Positions 1 through 11,000 of a stretch of DNA of 64,000 nt are shown here, piece by piece. Source of the DNA: Ashinkailepas kermadecensis (Eukaryota > Arthropoda > Thecostraca > Neolepadidae); the NCBI GenBank assembly GCA_034440615.1, contig JAOTOM010004787.1, forward strand, positions 275,001-339,000. Reading direction: 5' to 3'. The translations under genes and the position numbers were made by a program. The notes beneath the pieces were generated by a model, which saw only the letters and a list, made by a program, of their open reading frames with translations, searched no databases and had not been told where the DNA came from. Positions within the stretch are counted from its first letter, which is position 1, and each line of letters opens with the position of its first letter.

Positions 1-43
1 TGAACGCGCCCTATCCAATGCATTTTGTACTATATTTCGATTT

Positions 44-124
44 TTGTACGTTATGATCCTTGTACGTTGTGAGCTTTGTAAGTTATGAACTTTGGTAGTA
101 AATGAACCTTGTACGTTATGAATG
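44..124. repeat. 16-bp tandem repeat, about 5 copies
   Basis: Five diverged copies of a unit like ttgtacgttatgaacc follow each other with a 16-17 bp period. No coding potential is seen. Confidence 0.75.
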
Positions 125-430
125 CCCTCCGGCGCGGGCCATCAAGATGCCAGAAAGTCTCCAGAAAAGTTGCCACCCCATGGCTGCCGCCGCTGGCGCG
201 GGCCATCACGACGCTAGATGATCTCCTCCAGACAGGCCGCCAGACCATGGTTGGCGCGGGCTATCACGACGCCAGAGGATATCCAGACACTTTGTCGGGT
301 CAGCAAGCCACCAGACCATGGCTGGCGCGGGCCATCACGACAGGGGATCTCCAGACAAGTTGCCAAGTTGGCAAGCTGCCAGACCACGGCTGGCGCGGGT
401 TATCACGACGGCAGAGGGTCTCCGAAATGC
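125..430. repeat. minisatellite, about 60-bp unit, 5 diverged copies
   Basis: The core ctggcgcgggccatcacgac recurs five times with intervening text based on ctccagacaagttgcc. The copies are diverged and lengths vary, so the array is old. The open frames through it come from the repeat, not from a gene. Confidence 0.7.
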
Positions 431-1180
431 TGCCTGGTGGTCGCGTGCTGATCTGTACGGAGGAAACTTCCGCCCGTCCGGAGCGGCTTGAACTTGATCA
501 GGTAGCAGATACCCGAACACAGCTGCCTATCGTAGCGGATGTGCCTGGGGTAAGGTTCGTCTGACTACACGTTGGAAGCCGGGGTTCAAAATACAACAGC
601 CCGTGCTGCCGACGGACCCCTTCCCACAACACGAGGCACTGGCTGCCCTGACCTCTGATGGCACCGTTGTTGTCTGGTGCTCTGTTGTTGGCTTGTTCTT
701 TTGCTGTTGTCGGACGCTCTGTTGTTGGAGCCATGTGGTACGGCAGGGGCACGTTACCGAAAGCCCGTGTGCCCGTGTGCCGAGAGCCCGTGTGACAGAA
801 CTGGACCGTTCATTGACCGGACTCCGAGAGATTTGATACCCAACAGGTAGCTAGACGAGATCCAGCTGGTGGAGCGCAAGTAGTGCAGATTGAGGTATGG
901 GGGGGGGGCTGCTGCAGCTATATCAGCATCACCTAAGCCAGTAAGCCTGTGAACCAAATTATGCTGTTACCGTATGTTTAATGGAGTGACTTTAATTCCA
1001 TGAACTGTAAATGTCCAAACCATACATATCCCGCCTGATTGAGGTTATAAATTAAGTCGCAACATCTCTTCAGAATCAAGTGTTTTCAATATTGTTGTGG
1101 AGCATGAAGCATCCACTTGTGTCTGTGACATGTCTGTGACATGTCTGTGACATGTGCACAATGTGCATAATTGTTCTTTA
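431..1180. other. no gene recognised
   Basis: Unique-looking sequence with a short G run near 900 and three copies of a 10-bp unit (tgtctgtgac or close) at about 1120-1155. No conserved protein, RNA gene or element end could be recognised. Confidence 0.4.
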
Positions 1181-1181
1181 A

Positions 1182-1859
1182 AGGTTTAAAGTCAAGGGGT
1201 GGAGGATTTGGAGGCGTGAGCCTGAGCAAGGGGGCAGTGAGTGGCAGGTGGTAGGTGGTAGGAGTGGGAGGCAACCTAGTCAAGCAGCTCAACAGGCAGG
1301 CGTAGTAACATCAAATAGGTTCCAGGCATTGGAGGACTGCCCCCAGGATAGCAGCAAGGAGAAAGTGCTAGTCGTAGGAGACTCTCGTGTGCGGCATTTA
1401 TATAGGGTATTCTGTAAAGGTCGGAGAGGCAGGAGGTACATCACCAGGCCTGGTGCCAAGGTCAAAGACCTGGTCCCAGTGGTGGCACAGGTGACCAGTG
1501 AGAACCAGTTTAGTGCAGTTGTAGTGCAGGTAGGAGTTAATAACATAGGTCCTGCTAGGAGTGAGGAGCTGCTGCAGGACTACAGGGCCCTTCTGGCCAC
1601 CCTGAAGCAAAGCAATAGCAGAGTTATTGTGACAGCTATTCTGCCTAGGGCTGGAGTCTCCCCTGAGTGGAGCTCTAGGGCACTGGCAGCCAATGCCAGG
1701 GTAGGTAGGCTCTGCAATGAGTTAGGTTTGACCTTTGTTGACAAGTGGTGCAGGTTTTATGGCTCATGTGACCTCTATCAGAGGGATGGCCTGCACTTCT
1801 CCGAGAAGGGGGTGCAAGTGTTAAGCAAAGTATATGAACATGTCCTTCAGGGAAACTAG
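1182..1859 (+). CDS. CR1-like ORF1 with SGNH/GDSL esterase domain
   Basis: The frame is open from a stop at 1179 to a TAG ending at 1859. No ATG opens it near the 5' end, so the true start may be missing. The C-terminal part carries the SGNH-hydrolase blocks: GDS in VVGDSRVRHL (block I), a GVNN block near 1535 and the DGLHFSEKG block (DxxH) near 1790. In CR1 LINEs this domain sits in ORF1 and is thought to act on lipids or membranes during retrotransposition; that role is known for the family and not shown here. Unlike ORF2, this frame has no break in the domain. The N-terminal part (WRIWRREPEQGG and so on) is low in complexity. Confidence 0.75.
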   Translation, partial: RFKVKGWRIWRREPEQGGSEWQVVGGRSGRQPSQAAQQAGVVTSNRFQALEDCPQDSSKEKVLVVGDSRVRHLYRVFCKGRRGRRYITRPGAKVKDLVPVVAQVTSENQFSAVVVQVGVNNIGPARSEELLQDYRALLATLKQSNSRVIVTAILPRAGVSPEWSSRALAANARVGRLCNELGLTFVDKWCRFYGSCDLYQRDGLHFSEKGVQVLSKVYEHVLQGN

Positions 1860-1979
1860 ATAATGATGTGGGGAGGGAAGAAGTGGCATTGCCATCTCAG
1901 GGACATGCCAATAGTGACAGCATAGGCAATAGAACCTCACAGTCAGCAAATAGGGATAGCAGTAGATCAAGGGGGCAGA

Positions 1980-4849
1980 GTGGTAGCTCATCCAAAGATG
2001 ATAGAGCTACTCAACATGAAAAAGCCAAAGAGGGTTATGGAACTTTTGTTTATTGCTCAGAGCATTCGATCCAAATTTGATGAGTTCAAGTGTTATGTTG
2101 CTGAGGAGAAACCAGATTTTGTTTGCATTACTGATGCATGGGTCAGTGAGGGATATTTTGTGGATAACTTGCAGGACTATGAGATCCAGGGATACAATAT
2201 GTTTTCATGCAATAGGGGTCCAGCAGTGAAAGGGGGTGGTGTAATGCTCTATGTGAATAGCTTATTCAGTTCTCAAAAAGTAGCAGATGGGGTAAAAAAT
2301 GTGTGTGGAGTCCATTTGGCTTGATGTTGCTGTGGGAAAAGGCAACAGCAATAAACTGAGGATAGGAGCTTTGTATCGATCAGGAACCTCGCCACATTCT
2401 CAGCAACTGGAGCTCGATAAGGTGATTTGTGAGGAAATCAGTAAAACTTTCAGAGGAAATGCCTTATTCTTGGTGACTTTAATCTAAAAGGATATGAAAA
2501 TATTGGTGTTGGCTTCCCATCATGTAAACTGTTTAGGAAATGCCTTCAAGAGGACTTGTTCTTACACCAGTTTGTAACGGAACCAACCAGGCAGGGCTCA
2601 TTCTTGGACCTTGTCTTCTCAGATTTAAGTGATTTAGTTCAAGACTTGACTGTAGGAGAAACTCTGGGAAGAAGTGACCATAACATAGTGAGATTCAAGG
2701 CACAAGTAGCAGGGACAATCGAGGATAATTTGGCAAAGATTTCAAATTTTAACAGGGCAGACTTTGACTGCATGAGAGAGGCTTTAAGTGCCATAAAATG
2801 GGAAGAAGAATTCTTTTATTTAAATGCCTGTGAAATGTGGAAAAAGCTCAAATCTTACTTGAGGGAAATTCAGATTAGACATGTCCCCCAAAAGCAAAGG
2901 CGCAAAAGAAGGGTAGGAAAGCCAGCATGACTTACACCAGATTTGATGAAAGCAATTAAGGCTAAGAAAGATGCATTTAGAGTATTTAAGGAAGCTTCAA
3001 ATATCGTAAATCTAAGGTCGTATCAAAAAGCTAGAGATGCTGTGAAGCAGAAAACCAGAGCAGCACAGCGAGCAAAATAATTGTATTTGGCTAGGAACTG
3101 TAATGGGGACAGTAAAAAGGTCTTTAGTTGATACAAGCTAAGTAAAGTTTCAAGCACAATTGGTCCACTGGAAGTAAATGGGACTATATTCAGTGAGGAT
3201 GGTGAGATGGTTGAGGAGCTGAGCAAGCAGTTTAAATCAGTGTTTACAGTGGAGGATGTGACTAATCTGCCAACCGTGAACCACAGTTCAGTGACAGGTG
3301 ATCAGATACACGATGTTGATTTCATTGATAGTGATGTTGTTTTCAATTATATCAGAAAAATAAAGCCAAACAAGGCAGCAGGACCTGATGGATTTTATGC
3401 TAGGGTATTGCGGGAAGCTGAAAAGGAACTGGCAATTCCACTTAGTAAAATATTTTGTAGATCAGTTTCATAAAATGAAATTCCAACAGATTGGAAGAGG
3501 GCAAATGTAGTTCCTATTTTCAAGAAAGGAGAAAGAGGGAAAGTTGAAAATTATAGGCCAGTAAGCCTCACATCCCTAGTCTGCAAGGTACTCGAATCAA
3601 TTATCAAGGATAGAATAGTTAGTTTTCTGGAAGGAAACAGATTGATTCAAGATACTCAACATGGGTTTAGAAAAGGGCGATCGTGTCTCACAAATCTCTT
3701 GGACTTTTTGAATTTTGCTACAGAACAATTTGATCAGGGAAATCAGGTTGATGTAGCATATCTTGACTTTAGTAAGGCCCTTGACAAGGTGCCCCATAAA
3801 CGGTTAATGATGCAGCTTCAGGTCCATGGTATTGCAGGTAGCATCCTAAAATGGTTAGAGTTGCGGCTTTCAGATAGACAGCAGAGAGTGATACTAAATG
3901 GTACAAAGTCATCATGACAAAATGTTCGTAGTGGAGTCCCCCAGGGGTCGGTACTGGGGCTACTATTGTTCATTATATTTGTGAATAGCATTGAATGTGG
4001 ATTAAGCAGTAAGGTTTCGAAATTTGCGGATGATTTGAAGATCTTTAGGGCAATAACAGGGCACAATGAGCAGGTTTTGTTGCAGAAAGACTTATACGAG
4101 CGTGTGAAGCGGTCCGAAAAATGGCAAATGAAGTTTAATTTTGATAAGTGCAAAGTCATGCATATAGGAAGGCAGCATATGAAGGTTCCATACTTGATGG
4201 GTGGCCAAGTACTATCTGTGACTGAGCAGGAGAAGGACTTAGGTGTTATTTTGAACACAAATTTGGGGCATCAGAACAGACCAAAGAAGCCAGGAAGAAG
4301 GCACTAAGAATGCTTGGGGAAATACAGAGGAATGTGTCATACAAAAGTGAGGTCATCAGGAAGCTTTACTGTGCATATGTCAGGCCACATTTGGAATACT
4401 GCGTCCAAGCTTGGTCCCCTAGTTATGAGAAAGATTGTTGGCTTTTAGAGAGAGTACAGAAGAGGGCAACACAAATGGTTAATGGTATAGGCAACCTGGC
4501 ATAAGAGGAAAGATTGAGAAAATTGAATATGTTTTCACTTAGATATAGAAGGCTGAGAGGAGATCTCATCGAGGTTTTTAAATTTGTTCATGGTCAGGAA
4601 CAGGGATATCTCAGGGAAATGTTTGAATTTAACAGAAATGATGCAATTAGAGGTCATCAATTCAAAATTAAAGTTCATCACAGCAGGACAAGGTTAAGAC
4701 AGTCTTTCTTCACCAACAGGGTAGTAGAACACTGGAACCAGCTGCCAGGAACCATTGTCAGTAGCAACACACTGAACATCTTTAAAAACGGCATAGACAA
4801 TCATTATAAGAATAGGGGGCTTGTTTTTCTGTATTCCAGGGAGGGTTGA
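1980..4849 (+). pseudogene. CR1-like ORF2 (endonuclease + reverse transcriptase), broken
   Basis: The endonuclease starts with FIAQSIRSKFDEFK near 2040, keeps the LILGDFN motif near 2464 (in a shifted frame) and the catalytic GRSDHN near 2674. The RT follows: KPNKAAGPDG near 3363, YRPVSLTS near 3553, QHGFRKGRSC near 3658, YLDFSKALDK near 3758, GVPQGSVLG near 3935 and FADDLKI near 4022. The C-terminal domain (HLEYCVQAWSP, FSLRYRRLRGDL) runs to 4849. In-frame stops occur at about 2928, 3472 and 3915, and frame changes near 2300, 2480 and 4300. It would have copied LINE RNA by target-primed reverse transcription when intact. Confidence 0.85.
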
Positions 4850-5485
4850 TCGCCAGATTTGGTGGGCAACTGGTTCAGTGTCCGAAGTGCAACCAAGAAG
4901 GGCGTTGCTTGCTTGTGCTTGTGGCTCATAGTTGCACTGATCTTTTATGTCTTTTATTTATGTCTAATTGCCTGGAAGAGAGCTATGGCAGGAGTGGACA
5001 CTATTGCATGCCAGGAGATATGCAGCGCACGTATCTTAATTTCCTGCAGTCAGCATTAGCTTTATGGCCGTTGCATGGAAATAATGGCTCCTGATAGCAC
5101 CCTAGCTTTCGCCGTGACCGGACCTTCTACTACAGCACAGCGACGCGAGATGGAAGCAAAGCGATCCCTGTCTGGCCAGTGCACCACACCAGGGCTGCAT
5201 TTGTTCTTTGTGATGTGGGATGTGGAGAGGAATTCTTTTTGATAAGCGAATACGAACAGGATATTTTTCAACGTGTCACATCAGAATCTTAGTTTGCACT
5301 TTCCAGTAAATTTTGAGCATTTTATCACATAGGAGTTCCTTGCGAAACAGCACCTTTTACCCTCCAAATGATACATGTAAGAGGATAATATATTATTGTT
5401 ATGTACGTCAAAAATCCCAAAAGAGCATTATGTTCCATCCACGTCCCACATGCGCACGTATGCATGCGCGCGCACACACACCAAC
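4850..5485. other. possible LINE 3' UTR, then unassigned sequence
   Basis: The first 250 bases may be the 3' UTR of the CR1-like element, but no tail or target duplication was found. The rest, with a CG/CA-rich stretch near 5,450-5,480, is not recognised. Confidence 0.35.
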
Positions 5486-5499
5486 AAGCACAATCAGAA
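5486..5499. repeat. target-site duplication, left copy (SINE 1)
   Basis: The 14-mer aagcacaatcagaa here matches aagcgcaatcagaa at 5676-5689 at 13 of 14 positions. The pair brackets the SINE exactly. Confidence 0.75.
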
Positions 5500-5675
5500 G
5501 AAGAACCTTGGGTTCTTTTACGACGCATTCAACCGCTAGGCTATATAGCGTCGCCAACCTCTCACGCCGATTGGTCGCGGGTGGACTCGGCAAATTCCGC
5601 TGGTTGTGAGATTCGAACCCCACAATCTTGCGATCAAGAGTCCGACGCTCTACCAACTGAGCTACCGCGGCCCCC
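5500..5675 (-). mobile_element. SINE 1 with tRNA-Lys-like head
   Basis: Read on the minus strand, the element begins with a tRNA-like segment (5671 down to about 5600). It has an A box (TAGCTCAGTTGGTAGAGC), an anticodon loop CTCTTGA giving CTT (Lys) and a B box (GGGTTCGAATC). A non-tRNA body follows, including gcgtcgccaacctctcacgc (plus strand, 5548-5567). The anticodon stem is mispaired and the acceptor stem does not close, so it is a SINE head and not a working tRNA gene. A 14-bp duplication flanks it. The body is shared with the SINE at 59.9 kb, whose tRNA head differs. Confidence 0.8.
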
Positions 5676-5689
5676 AAGCGCAATCAGAA

Positions 5690-7007
5690 ATCCAGCGTGG
5701 GATGAACAGACTGCATATATCTCGGCGGTACAGTGACAACTGCTTGCGCTCGTCACACCGCATGTTCGCTGGCCTGCATGTCGAGAGTCGACGTGGTGAC
5801 ATATTCACGTGTCGACACCCCCAACTGCGCAGAACCTAAGCTTGGCTTGATCCGCACAAACGACATTTTTTCGAAGAAAAAAAAACAGCAACAGGATTTG
5901 CACCTCCATCAGCCAGCTCAGCGACCTTCACTTTCTCCGGTGACAGAGACGCCACCAGGTGGTATATTGGGGAGCATGTAGCCTCACCAGGGTACTCGGC
6001 CATTACGTTCTGACGTCACCACGGCGCTCATCAGTGAGGTGTCATCAAGCCGTGTGTACTTCTCAGGTCATCAGGGTTCCCCGGAGGTTATTGGTCACTA
6101 AGGAACACGCGTAGGGCATGACGTTATCGAGACACACATTCGGGGTGACACGAAGTGCTCGAACTGCATGTTTAAGCTCACGGTGACACCGGCATGTCCT
6201 TGAAAATAATCTAATCGTTTTCCGAGGTGTGTACGGGACTGAAGTCATGCTAGCGGCAGCATGCCACTGAATGACCCCTTCAAGACGATTATTCCAGTTA
6301 AATCGCATTATGCTAAACGAGAGCTTAGCGCACCATTGTTACACCTACACCGCTCGGATATCTGAGGTCTTCTTCAATGCATTTTTTATATCGGCTGGCG
6401 GACTGCGAAGTATTCTTCTGTGTCCTTCCGTGTTCTTCACCAGATAATATTGGCGCAAGATAAGAAACCAGATAAATGTATAACTGAAATAAATATCAAA
6501 AGCATCAATACATAAATTATTGTATTATTAGTTGTATATAAATATGATTTGTATTTATATAAATATAAATAAATGTATAAGTAAATGTAAGGTGTAAATT
6601 GGTTCCATTCTCCGCCCGCTGTGAAGGTCGGTATGATGCATTGGTGCAAAGCGGGTCGCATTCATGGCATGTAAATTGGTCACATTTATCAATGTCAAGC
6701 ATGTGGTATGCACAGGAAATCAAAGAGAGCCCAATACTCCGGGATGTTCCCATATTTTTGTTTGTTTTTCCGATTTACTTGTTACTTTCACTGCTTGTCA
6801 TGCCTTTCAAAATATATAAATTCCACATTAACAACATTCATTAACTATATTTCTGAAGGCTTATGTCTTGTTTCCGCCTAAATGTGCGCAAAAACCGCTG
6901 CTCCCTAGCAAAGATCCTGGGTCCATACGTACCTACATGTTATTGAAACCACACGATCACAATCACGAATCACGACACAACGACACAATCTGTGTTGTGT
7001 GCATGCG
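5690..7007. other. no gene recognised
   Basis: AT-rich in the middle (6,480-6,600). No element end, conserved protein or RNA gene was recognised. Confidence 0.4.
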
Positions 7008-7334
7008 GGGTACAACTGCAGCCCTGTCCGGACCGTGTTTCTCCGTGACGGATAACGGTACTCCGCAGGGTGCAGCCCTGTCCAGACCATGCCTCTCTCT
7101 CTGTGACGGATAACGGTACTCCGCGGGGTACAGCCCTGTCAAGACCATGCCTCTCTGTGACGGATAACGGTACTCCGCGGCGTACAGCCCTGTCCAGACT
7201 ATGCCTCTCTGTGTGACGGATAACGGTACTCCGCGGGGTACAGCCCTGACCAGACCATGTCTCTCTGTGTGACGGATAACGGTACTCCGCGGGGTACAGC
7301 TCTGTCCAGACAATGCCTCTCAGTGAAGGATAAC
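7008..7334. repeat. minisatellite, about 55-60 bp unit, 6 copies
   Basis: The core gtgacggataacggtactcc followed by gcggggtacagccctgtcca and gaccatgcctctct repeats six times with small length changes. The last copy is degenerate. Confidence 0.85.
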
Positions 7335-8007
7335 GGTCCTCTGCTGCACTCTCTCAGTATCTGAATGCTAATCTGACGAGGGCTGTTGCAACACAGAGGA
7401 CCTCCGCTGCAGGCTGCCAAGTTAACCGCATGATGCAAACGACAGGAAGCATAGTTAGCGTGTACAAAGACGATTGTTTTTTTTGTGTTATCTCTCCTAG
7501 AATAATGGTTTAAATGACTCTTGCTGGTCTTGGCACCATTAAAAGGGTGAAGCTGTCTGGCAGGCGTCCGCACTTAAGAATTTCTGAAGCTTAATTGTAC
7601 TGGTTAAGGCCAATTTTAGCTGGCAATTTCTATGGTGTGGTTGAAGCCAAGCTAATATGGACAACAAGTTATTTATCCTAAAACCAGTTTTATCGGCCAA
7701 TGTACATGGTGTGGTTCAAGCCAAGCTAATCTGGAGAACACGACCTTCATTCTAAGTAGGTTTTGTTAAAATGAAAAGCTTAGTGTCTTTAATGCACTCC
7801 CTGATACTGCGGGCTCTTTTTTCAAGACAGGCTTCGTGTACACACTCGGTTCATTATTATATGCACGTATTTTTGGCGTGTCATGTGCACCTAATTGTTG
7901 GCGTGGTATACGCACTGGGTCTGAAACAATGGTGATACATGGCATCGGCAATATTATTATTCGTGCTCCACTGCTAATATCAAGAGTATGCCCACTACCA
8001 GCTATGG
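7335..8007. other. no gene; one diverged duplication
   Basis: Two diverged copies of a roughly 65-bp block containing ggtgtggttgaagccaagct lie at about 7,605-7,740. Nothing else is recognised. Confidence 0.45.
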
Positions 8008-8173
8008 TCTCAACCTGACGCGGTGAAAACCTCTGGCTTCAACCTGACGCGGTGAAAACCTCTGGCTTCAACCTGACGCGGTGAAAACCTCTGGCTTCAA
8101 CCTGACGCGGTGAAAACCTCTGGCTTCAACCTGACGCGGTGAAAACCTCTAGCCCCAAGCTGACGCGGTGAAA
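8008..8173. repeat. 29-bp tandem repeat, 6 copies
   Basis: The unit ctggcttcaacctgacgcgg plus tgaaaacct repeats almost without change. The first and last copies are slightly altered. Low divergence suggests recent expansion. Confidence 0.9.
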
Positions 8174-8639
8174 TGGACTGCACAACTCCAGATATAACGA
8201 AACTTTGGGGTACTAAACAGTTTTCCTCGTATTAATTGTGGTTTTCGGCCACCTATCAGTTATATTTCCCCACAAAGGCGGCGGACCCCCGCGCCCCCAA
8301 GGGGGGGGGGGGGCTGGGATCCGTGTCTATTAACTCACAATATAGAATGCAAAACTAATGCCGCGAACCTGTGTTGCTTGGTTTGACCCAGCTTGTTATC
8401 GGATTTAACGCTCTATTTTCATGAAGTTGGTGGACTTATGATTGGTATATTTCTCACTGGCTGTAGGAGCATCTTCCGGAGTGACGTTCGGAAGTCGAGG
8501 TATACCAGCACTTTGTACAATGGCATGGAAAGTGTCCCAGGTAATTTCTGAGCGCACTTGTAGGCCGGCCGCTCAGTGGAGCCAAACCAAATGGAGTTCT
8601 CGGACATACTGAGCTGGTTGAGCATCATGAAGCATTTTC
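8174..8639. other. no gene; G run
   Basis: A 13-base G run lies near 8,302-8,314 in a C/G-rich context. No gene or element is recognised. Confidence 0.4.
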
Positions 8640-9125
8640 ATAATACGGCACTGCTGATATGGTGGCCGGATCCTGACCTGACAGTGGCACTCCTGACACA
8701 ACTGTCAGAACAGATCCTGACACTGCTGATATGGTGGCCGGATACTGATCCTGACCTGACAGTGACAGTCCTGACAACTGTCAGAACAGATCCTGACACT
8801 GCTGATATGGTGGCCGGATCCTGATCCTGACCTTACAGTGACAGTCCTGACACAACTGTCAGAACAGATCCTGACACTGCTGATATGGTGGCCGGATACT
8901 GATCCTGGCCTGACAGTGACACTCCTGACACAACTCCTGCCAGAACAGATCCTGACACTGCTGATATGGTGGCCGGATCCTGATCCTGACCTGACAGTAA
9001 CACTCCTGACACAACTGTCAGAACAGATCCTGACACTGCTGATATGGTGGCCGGATACTGATCCTGGCCTGACAGTGACACTCCTGACACGACTCCTGTC
9101 AGAACAGATCCTGGTCCTGCTGACA
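8640..9125. repeat. minisatellite, about 78-bp unit, 6 copies
   Basis: Each unit holds ctgatatggtggccggatcc, then cctgacctgacagtgacact, then a cctgacacaactgtcagaac block. Units alternate between gatcctgatcc and gatactgatcc variants, which hints at a two-unit higher order. Confidence 0.85.
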
Positions 9126-9759
9126 TGATGGCCGGAAGTGAGCATTTGTCGCGTCTGACAAAGCACACGAGCCTGCGTGCGAGCATTACGTGCGTGTTGA
9201 GAGCCACCGACGTCCACTGACGACAGCGGGAGCACCATCCAAGCCGACCGCAGTCACCCTCCCCTCCCCCTAGTAATGCTGAAGCAATAGCGAATGGACA
9301 TTTATTGGGGACCACGGTTATGACTGGAGGAGGGGGCACGTCCCCCACCCCCCACCCAACTAAGAAGTTAGAGGAGGATCGGCCTGTTGACCTGGAAAGT
9401 CAGAATTATAGTAGCTGCACGAGCTGACCTTTAGTGAGGGTCAGCTGTCAATTGGACCGACACGGCTGGTCACGCGGTAGAGGTGGTCGAGTCGGTGCGT
9501 CAAATTCCCTGCTTACCTTCAGCTGTTGAGCTGGCACTGCCAGATCAGGTGGTGGACTCGTGTCCGCGCAATAAGCCAGGCCATGTTCCATAACCATGCC
9601 ATACTCAGGCCAGGCCATGTTCCATAAAGCTATCCAGGCAAACACTCAGATTACTTTTGTTTTAAAACGTTGAATTTGAAAGGAAGTTCAAGTCGAACGA
9701 CACGTTGGAATCACATCAAATCGTCAAAGCGAACATGGGCTGACCATGGCAGTGGTCAG
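9126..9759. other. no gene recognised
   Basis: Mixed sequence. A short direct repeat of the text ccaggccatgttccataa occurs near 9,575 and 9,610. Nothing else is identified. Confidence 0.4.
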
Positions 9760-11000
9760 AGCAGGCCCATGTCAGCCCGACCACTGCCATGATCAGGGCT
9801 ACCCCATGTGAGCCCGACCACTGTCACAGTCAGGGCCGGCCCATGTCAGTCCGACCACAGCCACAGTCAGGGTCGGCCCACGTCAGTCCGACCACGGCTA
9901 CAGTCAGGGCCGGCCCATGTCAGTCCGACCACAGCCACAGTCAGGGTCGGCCCACGTCAGTCCGACCACGGCCACAGTCAGGGCCGGCCCACGTCAGTCC
10001 GACCACGGCCACAGTCAGGGCCGGCCCATGTCAGTCCGACCACAGCCACAGTCAGGGCCGGTCCACGTCAGTCCGACCACGGCCACAGTCAGGGCCGGCC
10101 CATGTCAGTCCGACCACGGCCACAGTCAGGGTCGGCCACGTCAGTCCGACCACGGCCACAGTCAGGGCCGGCCCATGTCAGTCCGACCACAGCCACAGTC
10201 AGGGTCGGCCCACGTCAGTCCGACCACGGCCACAGTCAGGGCCGGCCCATGGTCCGACCACAGCCACAGTCAGGGCCGGCCCACGTCCGTCCGACACGGC
10301 CACAGTCGGGGCCGGCCCATGTCAGTCCGACCACGGCTACAGTCAGGGCCGGCCCATGTCAGTCGACCCAGCCACAGTCAGGGTCGGCCCGTCGTCCGAC
10401 CCGGCCAAGTGGGCCGGCCCATGTGTCCGACCACAGCCACAGTCAGGGCCGGCCCACGTCAGTCCGACCACGGCCACAGTCAGGGCCGGCCCATGTCAGT
10501 CCGACCACAGCCACAGTCAGGGCCGGTCCACGTCAGTCCGACCACGGCCACAGTCAGGGCCGGCCCACGTCCGTCCGACCACGGCCACAGTCAGGGCCGG
10601 CCCACGTCAGTCCGACCACGGCCACAGTCAGGGCCGGCCCATGTCAGTCCGACCACAGCCACAGTCAGGGCCGGCCCACGTCAGTCCGACCACGGCCACA
10701 GTCAGGGCCGGCCCACGTCAGTCCGACCACGGCCACAGTCAGGGCTGGCCCATGTCAGTCCGACCACAGCCACAGTCAGGGCCGGCCCACGTCAGTCCGA
10801 CTACGGCCACAGTCAGGGCCGGCCCACGTCCGTCCGACCACGGCCACAGTCAGGGCCGGCCCACGTCAGTCCGACCACGGCCACAGTCAGGGCCGGCCCA
10901 TGTCAGTCAGAACACTGCCATAGTCAGAGCAGGCCCATGTCAGCCCGACCACGGCCACAGTCAGGGCCGGCCCATGTCAGCCCGACCACTGCCATGGTCG
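9760..11000. repeat. 37-bp satellite array, about 33 copies
   Basis: The unit cagtccgaccacggccacag plus tcagggccggcccacgt repeats about 33 times. Variation is mostly cacg/catg and acggc/acagc. Most monomers carry the 8-base palindrome ggccggcc. Near 10,250-10,430 several monomers have small deletions. Because 37 is not a multiple of 3 and the unit has no stop in any frame, long open frames appear in all three plus-strand frames; they are artefacts. Confidence 0.95.

Larger units (their letters stand above)
1182..4849 (+). mobile_element. CR1-like non-LTR retrotransposon (LINE), decayed
   Basis: Two reading frames lie in LINE order: an ORF1 with an SGNH-hydrolase (esterase) domain, then an ORF2 with an apurinic-like endonuclease and a reverse transcriptase. 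The RT phrases QHGFRKGRSCLTNLLDFL, YLDFSKALDKVPHKR, GVPQGSVLG and FADD, and the ORF1 esterase, are typical of the CR1 clade from family knowledge. The 5' end is uncertain because LINEs are often truncated. The 3' end is placed at the last recognisable ORF2 codon; a 3' UTR may run to about 5,100. Frameshifts and stops in ORF2 show it is not mobile by itself. Confidence 0.85.

Noticed and set aside
5600..5671. A functional tRNA-Lys gene
   Set aside because: The anticodon stem is mispaired, the acceptor stem does not close, and the unit continues into a SINE body with target duplications.
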